Shown here in pieces: positions 1-8,499 of a DNA stretch of 64,000 nt (positions are counted from its first letter, which is position 1; every line of letters starts with the position of its first letter). The notes below the pieces were generated by a model, which ran no database searches, was not told the origin of the DNA, and was given only the letters and a program-made list of their open reading frames with translations. Source of the stretch: Pseudomonas sp. TH31 (GTDB lineage Bacteria > Pseudomonadota > Gammaproteobacteria > Pseudomonadales > Pseudomonadaceae). The stretch is taken from positions 248,001 through 312,000 of the forward strand of contig NZ_JAEKEZ010000029.1 in NCBI RefSeq assembly GCF_016650815.1, given 5' to 3'. A program made the position numbers and the translations under genes.

Positions 1-1914
1 GATGAGACGCAGCAGCAAGTCGAATTCCAGCGCCTTGCTGAAGTCGGCCTGATAACCACCGACCTCAAGCAACACGTCCCGACGGATCAGCCAGTGCCGA
101 GCCATCAGCGCTGGCAGACTTTGCAGCAGGTCGAGGTTGAAGCCAGGGCGGAATACGTCCACCAGCGCGCCGTCGGCCTTGCGCTGGATTTCGTCGGTGG
201 CGACAGCACGGACATCACCGACGGACATCAACTCCAGGCTGGCGCGCAGCAAGCCGCTGGCAGTGAACTCGTCACCCGCTTGCGCCAGCAGCAGCCAGTC
301 ACACGGCGATTGGCGAGCGCTCTGGTTCAGCTTGTCGACGAAGTTGCTCTGCGTGACCCGGACAAAGTGCAGGGTGTTTTGCGCAGTGGTCGCCGCGGGT
401 GGTTCACCGACGGTAAGCACCACAATCTTGAAGGCTTTGCTGCGACCTTCGACCAGGCTGTCGAGGGTGACCTGCAACTGGTCGATATTGTTCTCGAGGT
501 CGAGGACAAAGATGCCGAACTGCGGGCCGCCGCCGTTGGCGGCCAGATGCCGGGCAATCGCCTCGGCCTGATCGGCATCAGGCTGACGGGGTGCCAGCCA
601 TTTGAGCAGACGCACGGACAGCATCTTGTCGAAGGCCGGGTGATGGGCCTGGACCGATACGGCCTCGAGGCGCCCAAGCCAGTCATGCATGGTTTGCGCG
701 TCCTCTTCCTCGCCCAGTAACTCGAGTTGCGCAGCCAGGCGCTTGACCACGCAGCGGTTGAACGCATTGCAGTCATGGGCCATCCACAAACGGTCGACCA
801 CACTTTCCGGGGTATCGTTATTGCGCGCGCGCAGCAAGTGTTCCTGCTGTGTCCACACGCCTTCCAGGCCTTGCAACTGAACACGACCCGCCGGCATGGC
901 GTGCAGCAGGAATTCAAAGTGAGCCAAATGATCGAAAAACGCCTGATTGTAAAACGGCATTTCGATGTACTGTTTCGGGCCGAAACGACGTTGGGGAACG
1001 GTCTCGACACTGGTCCACGATGATTCGATGATCAGTTCGGCGGTCAGAGCACGCCCTGTACGCAGGCTATCGGCCAGCGCCGCGAAGCTTTCGAGCACGA
1101 ACGGCACACCCTGCTCAGGCTCCAGATCACGAATCTGAGTGGGCAGCCCGGCCAGAAAACCGGCGAATTCTTCACGCTCGGCGACCGATTTGGCGTCGGT
1201 AAAAGCCAGCGAGTGAAAGATCTCGGTTTTATGGTCGGATTGCTCGTAGTTGATTTCACGCACTACATAGCCGATCGGCAGGATTCGTACCTTGCCACGG
1301 GCCAGCATGTAATACGTATGGCCGACTTCCTGCCACTGGAAGATCGTGTTCTGCGGCATGGCGTGGTACCAGTCACGCAGAAGTGCGGTGCGCTGGACGG
1401 CGTAGAACGGCGGGATGTATTGCGACATGTAATCCAGGATCCGGTCCTGGGCACATTCAGCCGAATAATCTTCACAGACTTTCTTGTCGCGGCGGTAGTA
1501 ACTAACGCTGTTGGCCAGTGCCAGATACATCATGCTGTAGCCATGGCACAGGCTGTAATCGGGGTTGGCCGCCATGAATTCGGTGGCCTCGTACAACGCG
1601 TCATGTACCAGGAAGTCGTCGTCAGCGGCGAACACCATGAACGGTGTCGTGACTTGCTCTACGCCATACGCCAACTTCGCCCGAATCCCCCAGTACCCGA
1701 ACTGCGGCAGGTGCTGATAGTCCACGTTCGGGAATTGACCCGACAGCTCTGGCTGAGCTTCGGTAGAGGAATCCAGTACGAGAATCCTGCAGGGCAAACT
1801 GCTGTAAAAACGTACCGCCCGGCGCAAAAATGCTGGCCGTTCGTGAGAGATCAGCACCACGGTCAACTGTTCGTTGAGCGCCAGCCCGTGTTCAGAATTG
1901 TTCTTGCCTTGCAT
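1..1914 (-). CDS. Two-domain glycosyltransferase, 3' end beyond window
   Basis: The frame stays open from an ATG at 1914 to the left edge, so the C-terminus is missing. GGGGAG lies just before the ATG. The first part (LTVVLISHERPAFLRRAV, then FAADDDF) resembles the small glycosyltransferase family labelled TIGR00180-type. A second transferase-like stretch (FVLDLENNIDQLQVTLDSL, later RPGFNLDLL) begins about 170 codons before the edge and resembles the middle part of the large transferase at 8500-12096. It probably transfers the nucleotide sugar made by the neighbouring genes. It is separated from the next gene by 51 bases and is likely the last or next-to-last gene of the sugar operon. The acceptor is not shown by the sequence; flagellin is inferred from the locus. 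Confidence 0.75.
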   Translation of the reverse strand, partial: MQGKNNSEHGLALNEQLTVVLISHERPAFLRRAVRFYSSLPCRILVLDSSTEAQPELSGQFPNVDYQHLPQFGYWGIRAKLAYGVEQVTTPFMVFAADDDFLVHDALYEATEFMAANPDYSLCHGYSMMYLALANSVSYYRRDKKVCEDYSAECAQDRILDYMSQYIPPFYAVQRTALLRDWYHAMPQNTIFQWQEVGHTYYMLARGKVRILPIGYVVREINYEQSDHKTEIFHSLAFTDAKSVAEREEFAGFLAGLPTQIRDLEPEQGVPFVLESFAALADSLRTGRALTAELIIESSWTSVETVPQRRFGPKQYIEMPFYNQAFFDHLAHFEFLLHAMPAGRVQLQGLEGVWTQQEHLLRARNNDTPESVVDRLWMAHDCNAFNRCVVKRLAAQLELLGEEEDAQTMHDWLGRLEAVSVQAHHPAFDKMLSVRLLKWLAPRQPDADQAEAIARHLAANGGGPQFGIFVLDLENNIDQLQVTLDSLVEGRSKAFKIVVLTVGEPPAATTAQNTLHFVRVTQSNFVDKLNQSARQSPCDWLLLAQAGDEFTASGLLRASLELMSVGDVRAVATDEIQRKADGALVDVFRPGFNLDLLQSLPALMARHWLIRRDVLLEVGGYQADFSKALEFDLLLRLI

Positions 1915-1965
1915 AAATCTCCCCACAACCGGCCAATAGCCGAAAGAACTCGACGATGTTGTTGA

Positions 1966-2694
1966 TTAACGCACGCGACGCAGATAGCCATCTGGCGCGA
2001 CGGTGATCAGCAATTTGCTGTGAATGGCCTGGTCGATTTCGAAATCGCGGTTTTCTTCCAGGTAGGCCCACACGGCAGTTTTCGGGTTATCGCCCTTACC
2101 CCATGGCCGGTCCGGGAATGCATCTTCCGGCATGTCTTCAACCACGGTGTCCATGACCACGCAGTAGCTGCCCACCGAGACCATCGGCGCATAGGCGCGC
2201 AGCTCTTCGAGCACGTGCTCGTGAGTGTGGTTGGAGTCCAGCACCACCAGGACTTTCTTGCCCTCGATGCGTTGGCGAACCTGGTCGACGATGGCCGGAT
2301 CGATGCTCGAGCCCTGGATCATCTCAATCCGCTTGAACATCGGGTGCGCTTCGATTGCCTCACGGTTGTGCTGACGGATATCGATGTCGATACCCAGCAC
2401 TTCGCCGTGGCCGATCAGCTCCAGCATCGACGCATAAAACACCAGGGAGCCGCCGTGGGCGATACCGGTTTCAACGATGATATCCGGGCGCAGGGACCAG
2501 ATGATCTCCTGCATGGCGACCATGTCCTGAGGGAACTGGATAATCGGGCGGCCCATCCAGCTGAAGTTGTAGGTGTACTTGTGCTTGGCGGTGGTGCCAA
2601 CCCAGTCCAGCGACGTGGCTTGCAGGGCTTTGTCCTGTTGCAGGCCTTCGACGTTTTCTTTTACTTCTTCACGAAACTGCTCATGAGGATTCAT
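1966..2694 (-). CDS. CmcI-like (cephalosporin hydroxylase family) methyltransferase
   Basis: The 242-residue protein has the fold signature of the CmcI/rhamnosyl O-methyltransferase family: a SAM-binding stretch IIVETGIAHGGSLVFYASML (about residues 72-91), GIDIDIR, and VVLDSNHTHEHVLEEL with acidic and histidine residues typical of the metal site. Despite the family name, members next to sugar genes usually O-methylate a sugar. It sits 17 bases after the acyltransferase gene in a tightly packed operon, so methylation of the island's deoxy sugar, free or on the glycan, is the likely job. That substrate is inferred from context only. Confidence 0.75.
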   Translation of the reverse strand: MNPHEQFREEVKENVEGLQQDKALQATSLDWVGTTAKHKYTYNFSWMGRPIIQFPQDMVAMQEIIWSLRPDIIVETGIAHGGSLVFYASMLELIGHGEVLGIDIDIRQHNREAIEAHPMFKRIEMIQGSSIDPAIVDQVRQRIEGKKVLVVLDSNHTHEHVLEELRAYAPMVSVGSYCVVMDTVVEDMPEDAFPDRPWGKGDNPKTAVWAYLEENRDFEIDQAIHSKLLITVAPDGYLRRVR

Positions 2695-2711
2695 TACAAA
2701 CGCTCCAGAAA

Positions 2712-3389
2712 TTAGTCGCGGCGGTTACTGAAAACCCGACCGTCTTGATAGGAAACAGGGTTGGTCTTGATGGTCCTGGCGGGACTGCCCACCACGACCG
2801 CATAGTCAGGAATATCGTTGATCACCACGGCACCTGCGCCGATGGTGACCCAACGGCCGATGCGCAAACGCGGCAGGATCGTGGCGTTGGTGCCGATGAA
2901 AGTACCGTCGCCAATCTCGACACAACCGGCGATGCAGACACCAGGCGCCATGAACACCGAGTGACCAATCTGCCCTTCGTGGCCGACCACGCTACCGGCG
3001 CTGATACTGGTGTTATCACCCAGGCTGACTTGCGCCTGCATGATCACGCCCTCTTGCAAATACGTGCCGACGCCCATGGTGATCATCGTCAAGTCGATCC
3101 CCGGGTGAATAAAGTTGCCCAGGGTGCCTCCGGCCTCGACGATCTCACAGGTGGTCTGATACCGCAGCGCCGTGCTGCCGGTGATCAGATTGACGAACCG
3201 CGTATCGGAGCCTTTCAACTCGGCCACTTTGTCGGTGCCGCCCACCACCGGCACGCCATGAAACAGCGTGCCTTGTTTCGCCGGATCGTTATCAAGGAAG
3301 GCAAATTGCACATCCGGCTGATGGCGTTGCAGGGTGAGGATCATCCGTACCGCTTCAGGATTGGCCGCGCCCAGCAAATACACCTTCAT
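2712..3389 (-). CDS. NeuD/PglD-type sugar O/N-acyltransferase
   Basis: The 225-residue protein has an N-terminal nucleotide-fold-like part (MKVYLLGAANPEAVRMIL) and a left-handed beta-helix of hexapeptide repeats from about residue 90 to 210 (TYLQEGVIMQAQ, DNTSISAGSVVGHEG, GDGTFIGTNATILP, WVTIGAGAVVINDIP), ending in the usual VVVGSPAR. PglD and NeuD relatives acylate amino groups or hydroxyls of nucleotide sugars using acetyl-CoA or another acyl-CoA. The gene overlaps the aminotransferase gene by four bases. This suggests acylation of the amino group that enzyme installs. The acyl donor cannot be read from the sequence. Confidence 0.8.
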   Translation of the reverse strand: MKVYLLGAANPEAVRMILTLQRHQPDVQFAFLDNDPAKQGTLFHGVPVVGGTDKVAELKGSDTRFVNLITGSTALRYQTTCEIVEAGGTLGNFIHPGIDLTMITMGVGTYLQEGVIMQAQVSLGDNTSISAGSVVGHEGQIGHSVFMAPGVCIAGCVEIGDGTFIGTNATILPRLRIGRWVTIGAGAVVINDIPDYAVVVGSPARTIKTNPVSYQDGRVFSNRRD

Positions 3390-4507
3390 AGCGAAGTCCT
3401 TTTGAGCAAGAGCGTGCGCAGCACCTCGATCACACGGCGCTGATCGTCGTCCGTCATATCGTGATAACTCGGCAGGTTGATCGCGCGCTCCGGCAGCGAA
3501 TACGCCACTGGCGAGTCCGCCGTGACGTCGCTGAACATCGGCAAAGACGACAACGGCCAGAAGAACACCCGCGCATCAATGTCGGCCGCCTGGAACGCGG
3601 CGATCAAGATCCCCCGAGTGATCCCGAGTTCGTTATCAAACACCACGGTGGGCATCCAGTAACCGTTACGCCCATGCTCGGGCTCAGGGTTCATGGACAA
3701 GCCCGAGAACCCGGCCAGCGCCTCGGCGTAGTTAGCGAAGATCGCGCGCTTACGCTCGATAAGGTCGTCAATCCGCTCAACCTGGGCACAACCAACGGCC
3801 GCTTGCAGGTTGCTCATCTTGTATTTGAAACCAATGAAATCCGGCCAGAACTGTTTGCTGTTGCCGGCGACCCGACCGTGGTTGGACAGGGTCAGCACGC
3901 GCTCATACAACGCCTTGTCCGAGGTGACGAAAATACCGCCCTCACCCGTCGTCATGGTCTTGGTGCCGTGGAACGAAAACGCCCCGAAGGCGCCCAGGGA
4001 TCCGGCCGCCTGGCCGCGCCATTGTGAGCCGATGGCTTCGGCGGCATCTTCGATGACTGGCAGGCCAAACTCGCGACCGATGGCCAGCAGCTCATCCATG
4101 TCGCAGAGGTTGCCGTAGATATGAACGGCCAGAATGGCTTTGGTCCGCGGCGTAATCGCCCGGCGCACCTGTTGTGGGTCGAGGCACCAACCATCCGCCA
4201 GCACGTCGACAAACACCGGGGTTGCGCCCAGGTAAGTGATGGGCGCAGCGGACGCGATCCAATTGGTGTCGGCAAGTATCACCTCATCCCCGGCGCCAAT
4301 GCCCAACGCTGCCATCCCCATGTGCAACGCCCCGGTGCAACTGGACGTGGCAATCGCGTAGGTCGTGCCCACGTGTTCGGCGAAGGCTTTTTCGAAGCGG
4401 GTCAGGTATTGGTAGCAGAATTCGCCCCAGCCGTTCTGCACGGCATCGAGGACGTAACGCGCTTCCAGCTCACCGACACTGGGTTTGGTGTAATGAATTC
4501 GGCTCAT
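3386..4507 (-). CDS. DegT/DnrJ/EryC1/StrS-family sugar aminotransferase
   Basis: A 373-residue PLP enzyme of family-typical length. The cofactor lysine sits in SFHGTKTMTTGEGG (about residue 185). Other conserved parts are TSSCTGALHMGMAALGIGAGDEV (phosphate and PLP contacts) and EDAAEAIGSQWRGQAAGSLG. It is closest in look to PerA/perosamine-type C4 aminotransferases, which convert a 4-keto-6-deoxy sugar to the 4-amino sugar with glutamate as donor. Both ends overlap neighbours by four bases, so translation is coupled with the C-methyltransferase and the acyltransferase. The position of amination (C4) is inferred from family resemblance. Confidence 0.85.
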   Translation of the reverse strand: MSRIHYTKPSVGELEARYVLDAVQNGWGEFCYQYLTRFEKAFAEHVGTTYAIATSSCTGALHMGMAALGIGAGDEVILADTNWIASAAPITYLGATPVFVDVLADGWCLDPQQVRRAITPRTKAILAVHIYGNLCDMDELLAIGREFGLPVIEDAAEAIGSQWRGQAAGSLGAFGAFSFHGTKTMTTGEGGIFVTSDKALYERVLTLSNHGRVAGNSKQFWPDFIGFKYKMSNLQAAVGCAQVERIDDLIERKRAIFANYAEALAGFSGLSMNPEPEHGRNGYWMPTVVFDNELGITRGILIAAFQAADIDARVFFWPLSSLPMFSDVTADSPVAYSLPERAINLPSYHDMTDDDQRRVIEVLRTLLLKRTSL

Positions 4508-5730
4508 CGAATAATCAACTCAGGAATGGCGATGACAAAACGACCGTCCCAGGCACGGATACCGGCAAACGCCTGGGTGATTTCCTCCAGCAGGTTCCAC
4601 GGCAGCACCAGCACGTAATCGGGTTTTTCGATTTCAATGCGTTCGGGCGAGACAATCGGAATGCGGCTGCCCGGCAGGTACTTGCCCTGCTTGTGCGGGT
4701 TGGCGTCGGCGACCCAGGCCAGCAGGTCCGGTTTGACCCCGGTGTAGTTGAGCAAGGTGTTGCCCTTGGCGGCGGCGCCGTAACCCACCACGCGCTTGCC
4801 GTCAGCCTTGGCCTGCAACAGGAAGCGCAGCAGTTCATGCTTGATGCATTCGGCGGCCGGCGCGAGAGTCGCGTAGTACTCAGGGGTCTTCACCCCGGCG
4901 GCCAGTTCAGCCTGCAACTGCTGTTGAACGGCTGGCCGTACCTCGCGACGCTGGCCATCGGCACGCTGGACGAACACCCGCAGCGAACCGCCATGGGTCG
5001 AGAGCTGGCTGACGTCGAACACTTCCAGGCCATTGCGCGCGCACAAGGTCTGCACGGCGGTCAGGGACAGGTAGGAATAGTGTTCGTGATACAACGTGTC
5101 GAACTGCTGGCCGGCCATCAGCGTCAGCAGTTGCGGAAACTCGAACGTCGCTACACCGGTCGGTTTGAGCAAGGTTGCAAAACCGCCGAGGAAATCATTG
5201 ATGTCCGGGACGTGGGCCAGCACATTGTTGGCCGCCATCAGGTCGGCGGACCAGCCTTCACTGACTAGTTGCGCGGCGGTGTCGCGACCGAAGAACAGCT
5301 CGCGAATTTCCAGGCCTTTTCCCCGCGCGGCATCGGCGGTGCTGCGGGTCGGCTCGACACCCAGGCACGGAATGCTGCGCCCGGCGACGTACTGCAACAG
5401 GTAACCATCGTTGGCGGCGATTTCCACCACACGGCTGTCTGCCGTCAAGCCGAAGCGCTCGACCATTTCGGCCACATAGCGCTCGGCATGGGCCAGCCAG
5501 GTGCTGGAGAACGAACTGAAATAGGCATACTCGGCGTCGAACAGGCTGTCAGCGCTGGTGTAATCCTCGGTCTGTACCAGCCAGCACTGCTGACACACTG
5601 CGACTTTCAACGGTACCCACTGCTCGGCTTGTTCCAACTGATCGGCACGCACGTAAGCGTTGGACGGCGGCGAGGTGCCGAGGTCGATCAGCGGCAAGGC
5701 CAGCGGCGTAGCGCAACCACGGCAGTTCAT
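4504..5730 (-). CDS. NDP-hexose C-methyltransferase (NovU/TylC3 type)
   Basis: The 408-residue protein has the three parts of this family: an N-terminal zinc-finger-like region (CRGCATPL at 3-10, CQQCW near 47-51), a SAM-binding Rossmann core (VVEIAANDGYLLQYV, CLGVEPTRSTADAA), and a C-terminal domain with VVGYGAAAKGNTLLNY. Relatives such as NovU, CloU and TylC3 put a methyl group on carbon 3 or 5 of a 4-keto-6-deoxy nucleotide sugar, giving a branched sugar. The gene immediately follows an RfbC-like epimerase, the same pair seen as NovW/NovU in noviose synthesis. Here the keto sugar would be CDP-linked, which is the unusual point. The carbon methylated is not known. Confidence 0.85.
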   Translation of the reverse strand: MNCRGCATPLALPLIDLGTSPPSNAYVRADQLEQAEQWVPLKVAVCQQCWLVQTEDYTSADSLFDAEYAYFSSFSSTWLAHAERYVAEMVERFGLTADSRVVEIAANDGYLLQYVAGRSIPCLGVEPTRSTADAARGKGLEIRELFFGRDTAAQLVSEGWSADLMAANNVLAHVPDINDFLGGFATLLKPTGVATFEFPQLLTLMAGQQFDTLYHEHYSYLSLTAVQTLCARNGLEVFDVSQLSTHGGSLRVFVQRADGQRREVRPAVQQQLQAELAAGVKTPEYYATLAPAAECIKHELLRFLLQAKADGKRVVGYGAAAKGNTLLNYTGVKPDLLAWVADANPHKQGKYLPGSRIPIVSPERIEIEKPDYVLVLPWNLLEEITQAFAGIRAWDGRFVIAIPELIIR

Positions 5731-6287
5731 AGACGCACTCCGGCGAAGTGTTCATCGAGCACGGGATGGCTGGCGTCCCGGGCTGACAGATTATTGACAG
5801 GCAACGGCCAGGCAATCGCCAGCCGTGGATCGTTTACCGACACACCACCCTCGTGTTCAGGCGCGTAATCGGCACTGTGCAGGTAGAGCAATTCGGCATC
5901 GTCGGTGAGGGTCTGGAAACCGTGGGCGAATCCGGGCGGGATCAACAGGCTGCGACCGTCACCGGCCCGCAAGTGTTCGGCGTGCCAATGCAGGAAGGTC
6001 TCGGAGTCGGGGCGCAGATCCACCGCCACGTCCCACACTTCACCGCGCAGGCAGGTGATCAACTTGGCTTCCGGCGCCTCGGCGTTTTGATAATGCAAAC
6101 CGCGCACACTGCCGCGCGCGCGGGTGCAGGAATGGTTGATCTGGCGAATATGAAACGGCTGGCCGAACGCACTCAGGCTGCCTTCGCAGAACAGCCGGGC
6201 GAAGTGCCCGCGATCATCTTCGAAGCGTTTGTGCTGCACGCTGAACAAGCCCTGCAGCGGCAACGCTTTCACTAGAAATTCGCTCAC
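5727..6287 (-). CDS. dTDP-4-dehydrorhamnose 3,5-epimerase-like cupin (RfbC family)
   Basis: The 186-residue cupin carries the RfbC signatures: FEDDRGHFARLF, QINHSCTRARGSVRGLHYQ (with the catalytic-type histidine before the barrel), CLRGEVWDVAVDLR, LLIPPGFAHGFQTL and ELLYLHSADYAPEHEGGV. Family members epimerise C3 and/or C5 of 4-keto-6-deoxy sugars; some (NovW type) act only at C3. No rmlA, rmlB or rmlD is near, and the upstream dehydratase is of the CDP-glucose type, so the probable substrate is CDP-4-keto-6-deoxyglucose. The gene overlaps rfbG and the methyltransferase gene by four bases each. Confidence 0.85.
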   Translation of the reverse strand: MSEFLVKALPLQGLFSVQHKRFEDDRGHFARLFCEGSLSAFGQPFHIRQINHSCTRARGSVRGLHYQNAEAPEAKLITCLRGEVWDVAVDLRPDSETFLHWHAEHLRAGDGRSLLIPPGFAHGFQTLTDDAELLYLHSADYAPEHEGGVSVNDPRLAIAWPLPVNNLSARDASHPVLDEHFAGVRL

Positions 6288-7366
6288 GACACGCCTCGGT
6301 ACAGGTTCAACTGGCCCAGGGTGACTTCGCGCATGTCGTCACCGTTTTGCCACGCCAGGTGCCAGTCGAGGGTTTGGGTCAGGCTCTGCTGCAACGTCCA
6401 GCGCGGCTGCCAGCCGAGCAATTGACGGGCGCGGCTGCTGTCGAGACGCAGCAGGCCGGCCTCATGCAGATCGCTCGGTTCGATGCGCAAACCAGGGGCT
6501 TGCGGCCAGCGGTTGGCGAGCAGTTCGACCACTTCACCGACGCTGCACATATCGGCTTCGCTCGGCCCGAAATTCCACGCACCGGCGTATTCCGGGCCTT
6601 GCTGATAGAGACCGGCGGCCAGTTGCAGGTAACCGGCCAGCGGCTCCAGCGCATGCTGCCAGGGGCGCACGGCTTGCGGGTAGCGCAGGGTCACCGGTTC
6701 GTTCGCTGACCAGGCCTTGAGCACGTCCGGGATCAGACGCTCCGGCGCAAAGTCACCGCCGCCCAGCACATTGCCGGCCCGTGCCGTGGCCAGGGCCAGG
6801 CCATGCTCTTCGTAACGCTCAGCCGCGAAGAACGACGCCGCGTAAGATTGCGCCAGCAACTCGCAACACGCCTTGCTGCTGCTGTAAGGATCGTGGCCAC
6901 CAAGGGCTTCGTCCTCGCGGTACGGCCATAGCCATTCCTTGTTGGCGTAGACCTTGTCGGTGGTCACCAGCACACAGGCACGGACGCAGCCGACCTGGCG
7001 AATCGCTTCCAGCAGATGGAGGGTGCCCATGACATTGCTGGAATAGGTGCCCAACGGGTCGCGATAACCTTCACGCACCAACGGCTGGGCCGCGAGGTGC
7101 AGGACGATTTCCGGTTCGGTGCCGGCGATGAGTTCCAGCAAGGCGCCGAGGTCACGCAGGTCGCCGCGCTGATCATTGATACCGTCGTGCACCCGCGCCA
7201 GTTCAAACAGGCTCGGCTCGGTGGACGGGTCGAGGGAAAAACCCGTGACCTCGGCGCCCAGGCTTTGCAGCCAGAGCGTCAGCCAACTGCCCTTGAAACC
7301 GGTGTGGCCGGTGACCAGAACCCGTTTGCCGCGCCAGAACTGCGGGCTCAGTCCCATTGTTTCCAT
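6284..7366 (-). CDS. rfbG: CDP-glucose 4,6-dehydratase
   Basis: A short-chain dehydrogenase/reductase of about 360 residues. RVLVTGHTGFKGSWLTLWLQ is the NAD-binding loop in the form specific to CDP-glucose dehydratases; the YSSSKACCE motif holds the catalytic tyrosine and lysine, with TTDKVY before it. It makes CDP-4-keto-6-deoxyglucose, the branch point for CDP-linked 6-deoxy sugars. The ATG at 7366 was chosen over a farther one at 7387 because both overlap rfbF and family members start a few residues before the glycine-rich loop; a further ATG at 7357 is also possible. No rfbH (the 3-dehydrase for 3,6-dideoxy sugars) is present. Confidence 0.92.
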   Translation of the reverse strand: METMGLSPQFWRGKRVLVTGHTGFKGSWLTLWLQSLGAEVTGFSLDPSTEPSLFELARVHDGINDQRGDLRDLGALLELIAGTEPEIVLHLAAQPLVREGYRDPLGTYSSNVMGTLHLLEAIRQVGCVRACVLVTTDKVYANKEWLWPYREDEALGGHDPYSSSKACCELLAQSYAASFFAAERYEEHGLALATARAGNVLGGGDFAPERLIPDVLKAWSANEPVTLRYPQAVRPWQHALEPLAGYLQLAAGLYQQGPEYAGAWNFGPSEADMCSVGEVVELLANRWPQAPGLRIEPSDLHEAGLLRLDSSRARQLLGWQPRWTLQQSLTQTLDWHLAWQNGDDMREVTLGQLNLYRGVS

Positions 7367-8121
7367 GGGGCCTCCCCGCTCTGCCACAGGGCTTCGAGGT
7401 GATTCTTGTCACGCAGGGTGTCCATCGGTTGCCAAAAGCCGTCGTGCTGGAACGCCATCAGTTCACCGCGCTCGGCAAGGCCATCCAGCGGACCGGACTC
7501 CCACGAGGTGTCATCCCCTTCGATCAACGGCAAGACCTCGGGCGACAGAACGAAAAATCCGCCGTTGATCCAACCGCCGTCACCACGAGGCTTTTCGGTG
7601 AAGCCCAGCACGGTATCGCCATCACGATTGAGCGCGCCATATCGGCCGGGTGGCTGAACCGCCGTCACCGTCGCCAACTTGCCGTGTGCAAGATGGAAGT
7701 CCACCAGTGCCCCGATGTTCAGGTCCGATACACCGTCGCCGTAGGTAAAACAGAATGCCTGTTCATCCTCGACATAACGACGAGCACGGCGCAGACGGCC
7801 GCCTGTCATGGTTTCTTCGCCGGTATCAATCAGCGTGACGCGCCATGGCTCGCTGTAGTTCTGATGAACGTCCATGCGGTTGTTGCACATGTCGAAGGTG
7901 ACGTCAGAGGTGTGCAGGAAATAGTTGGCGAAGAAGTCCTTGATCGCATAGCCCTTGTAACCCAGGCAAATCACAAAATCGTGAATACCGTGAGCCGAGT
8001 ACTGCTTCATGATGTGCCAGAGAATTGGCTTGCCGCCGATCTCGATCATCGGCTTGGGCTTGAGGTGCGACTCTTCACTGATGCGAGTGCCCAGGCCACC
8101 CGCCAAAATAACTGCCTTCAT
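7348..8121 (-). CDS. rfbF: Glucose-1-phosphate cytidylyltransferase
   Basis: The 257-residue enzyme has the nucleotidyltransferase start MKAVILAGGLGTRISEES and the family motifs KPMIEIGGKPILWHIMK, FVICLGYKGYAIKDFFANY and TYGDGVSDLNIG. It forms CDP-glucose from CTP and glucose-1-phosphate, the first committed step of the pathway. The ATG at 8121 is set by the GAGGG ribosome site nine bases upstream and by the family start; an upstream in-frame ATG at 8157 would add an unrelated stretch. It is the first gene of the island's operon, which then runs leftward with 4-19 base overlaps. Confidence 0.93.
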   Translation of the reverse strand: MKAVILAGGLGTRISEESHLKPKPMIEIGGKPILWHIMKQYSAHGIHDFVICLGYKGYAIKDFFANYFLHTSDVTFDMCNNRMDVHQNYSEPWRVTLIDTGEETMTGGRLRRARRYVEDEQAFCFTYGDGVSDLNIGALVDFHLAHGKLATVTAVQPPGRYGALNRDGDTVLGFTEKPRGDGGWINGGFFVLSPEVLPLIEGDDTSWESGPLDGLAERGELMAFQHDGFWQPMDTLRDKNHLEALWQSGEAPWKQWD

Positions 8122-8346
8122 CCGCTTTCCCTCTTGTTCATCAAAGGGCCAGGCCAAGCTGTATCAAGCTTTGGCGGGCCATCTGGATAAAACGCTCCAC
8201 GCCGCGCAGGGCACTGCCGACAACGCCGCCCGTGCTCGTTTTATGGCGATATGGAGGGTACTTGCAGGAAACGCGCCAGCTCTTTCGATCAAGGGTTGAG
8301 TGGCGCAGTGCGCGTGAAGTGGCCGGACAACCATGGATTCGCAGGC

Positions 8347-8369
8347 AAAAAAAGGCGACTCGAGGTCGC
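8347..8369 (-). terminator. Intrinsic terminator after the large glycosyltransferase
   Basis: Read on the minus strand, GCGAC-CTCGA-GTCGC is followed by C and seven T. It lies about 130 bases past the stop of the gene ending at 8500. It suggests that rfbF and its followers use their own promoter somewhere between 8122 and 8346; none is clear by eye. Confidence 0.7.
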
Positions 8370-8400
8370 AATGTCGATCAGTCAAGCCAGGCGCCAAACC

Positions 8401-8429
8401 TGTGGCGAGGGAGCTTGCTCCTCGCCACA
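8401..8429. repeat. Single REP palindrome
   Basis: The sequence TGTGGCGAGG-GAGCTTGC-TCCTCGCCACA is a near-perfect hairpin of the GGGAGCTTGCTCC REP kind found many times in fluorescent pseudomonads. It stands alone here, unlike the paired copies elsewhere in the window. The rest of the 378-base gap 8122-8499 holds the terminator at 8347 and no gene that I can support. Confidence 0.7.
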
Positions 8430-8499
8430 GTTACAGTGTTTGCCCTGAGCTGATCGGCATTGGACTCAAGGTCGCCTGTTTCTTGGGGGAACGTGAAGA

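Noticed and set aside
327..1010. 227-codon Arg/Ser-rich frame on the minus strand
   Set aside because: Different frame from the open glycosyltransferase gene covering 1-1914, which has clear domain motifs.
3386..8121. dTDP-rhamnose or O-antigen cluster
   Set aside because: The nucleotidyltransferase and dehydratase are of the CDP-glucose type, no rmlA/B/D or wzx/wzy is present, and the locus adjoins flgL.
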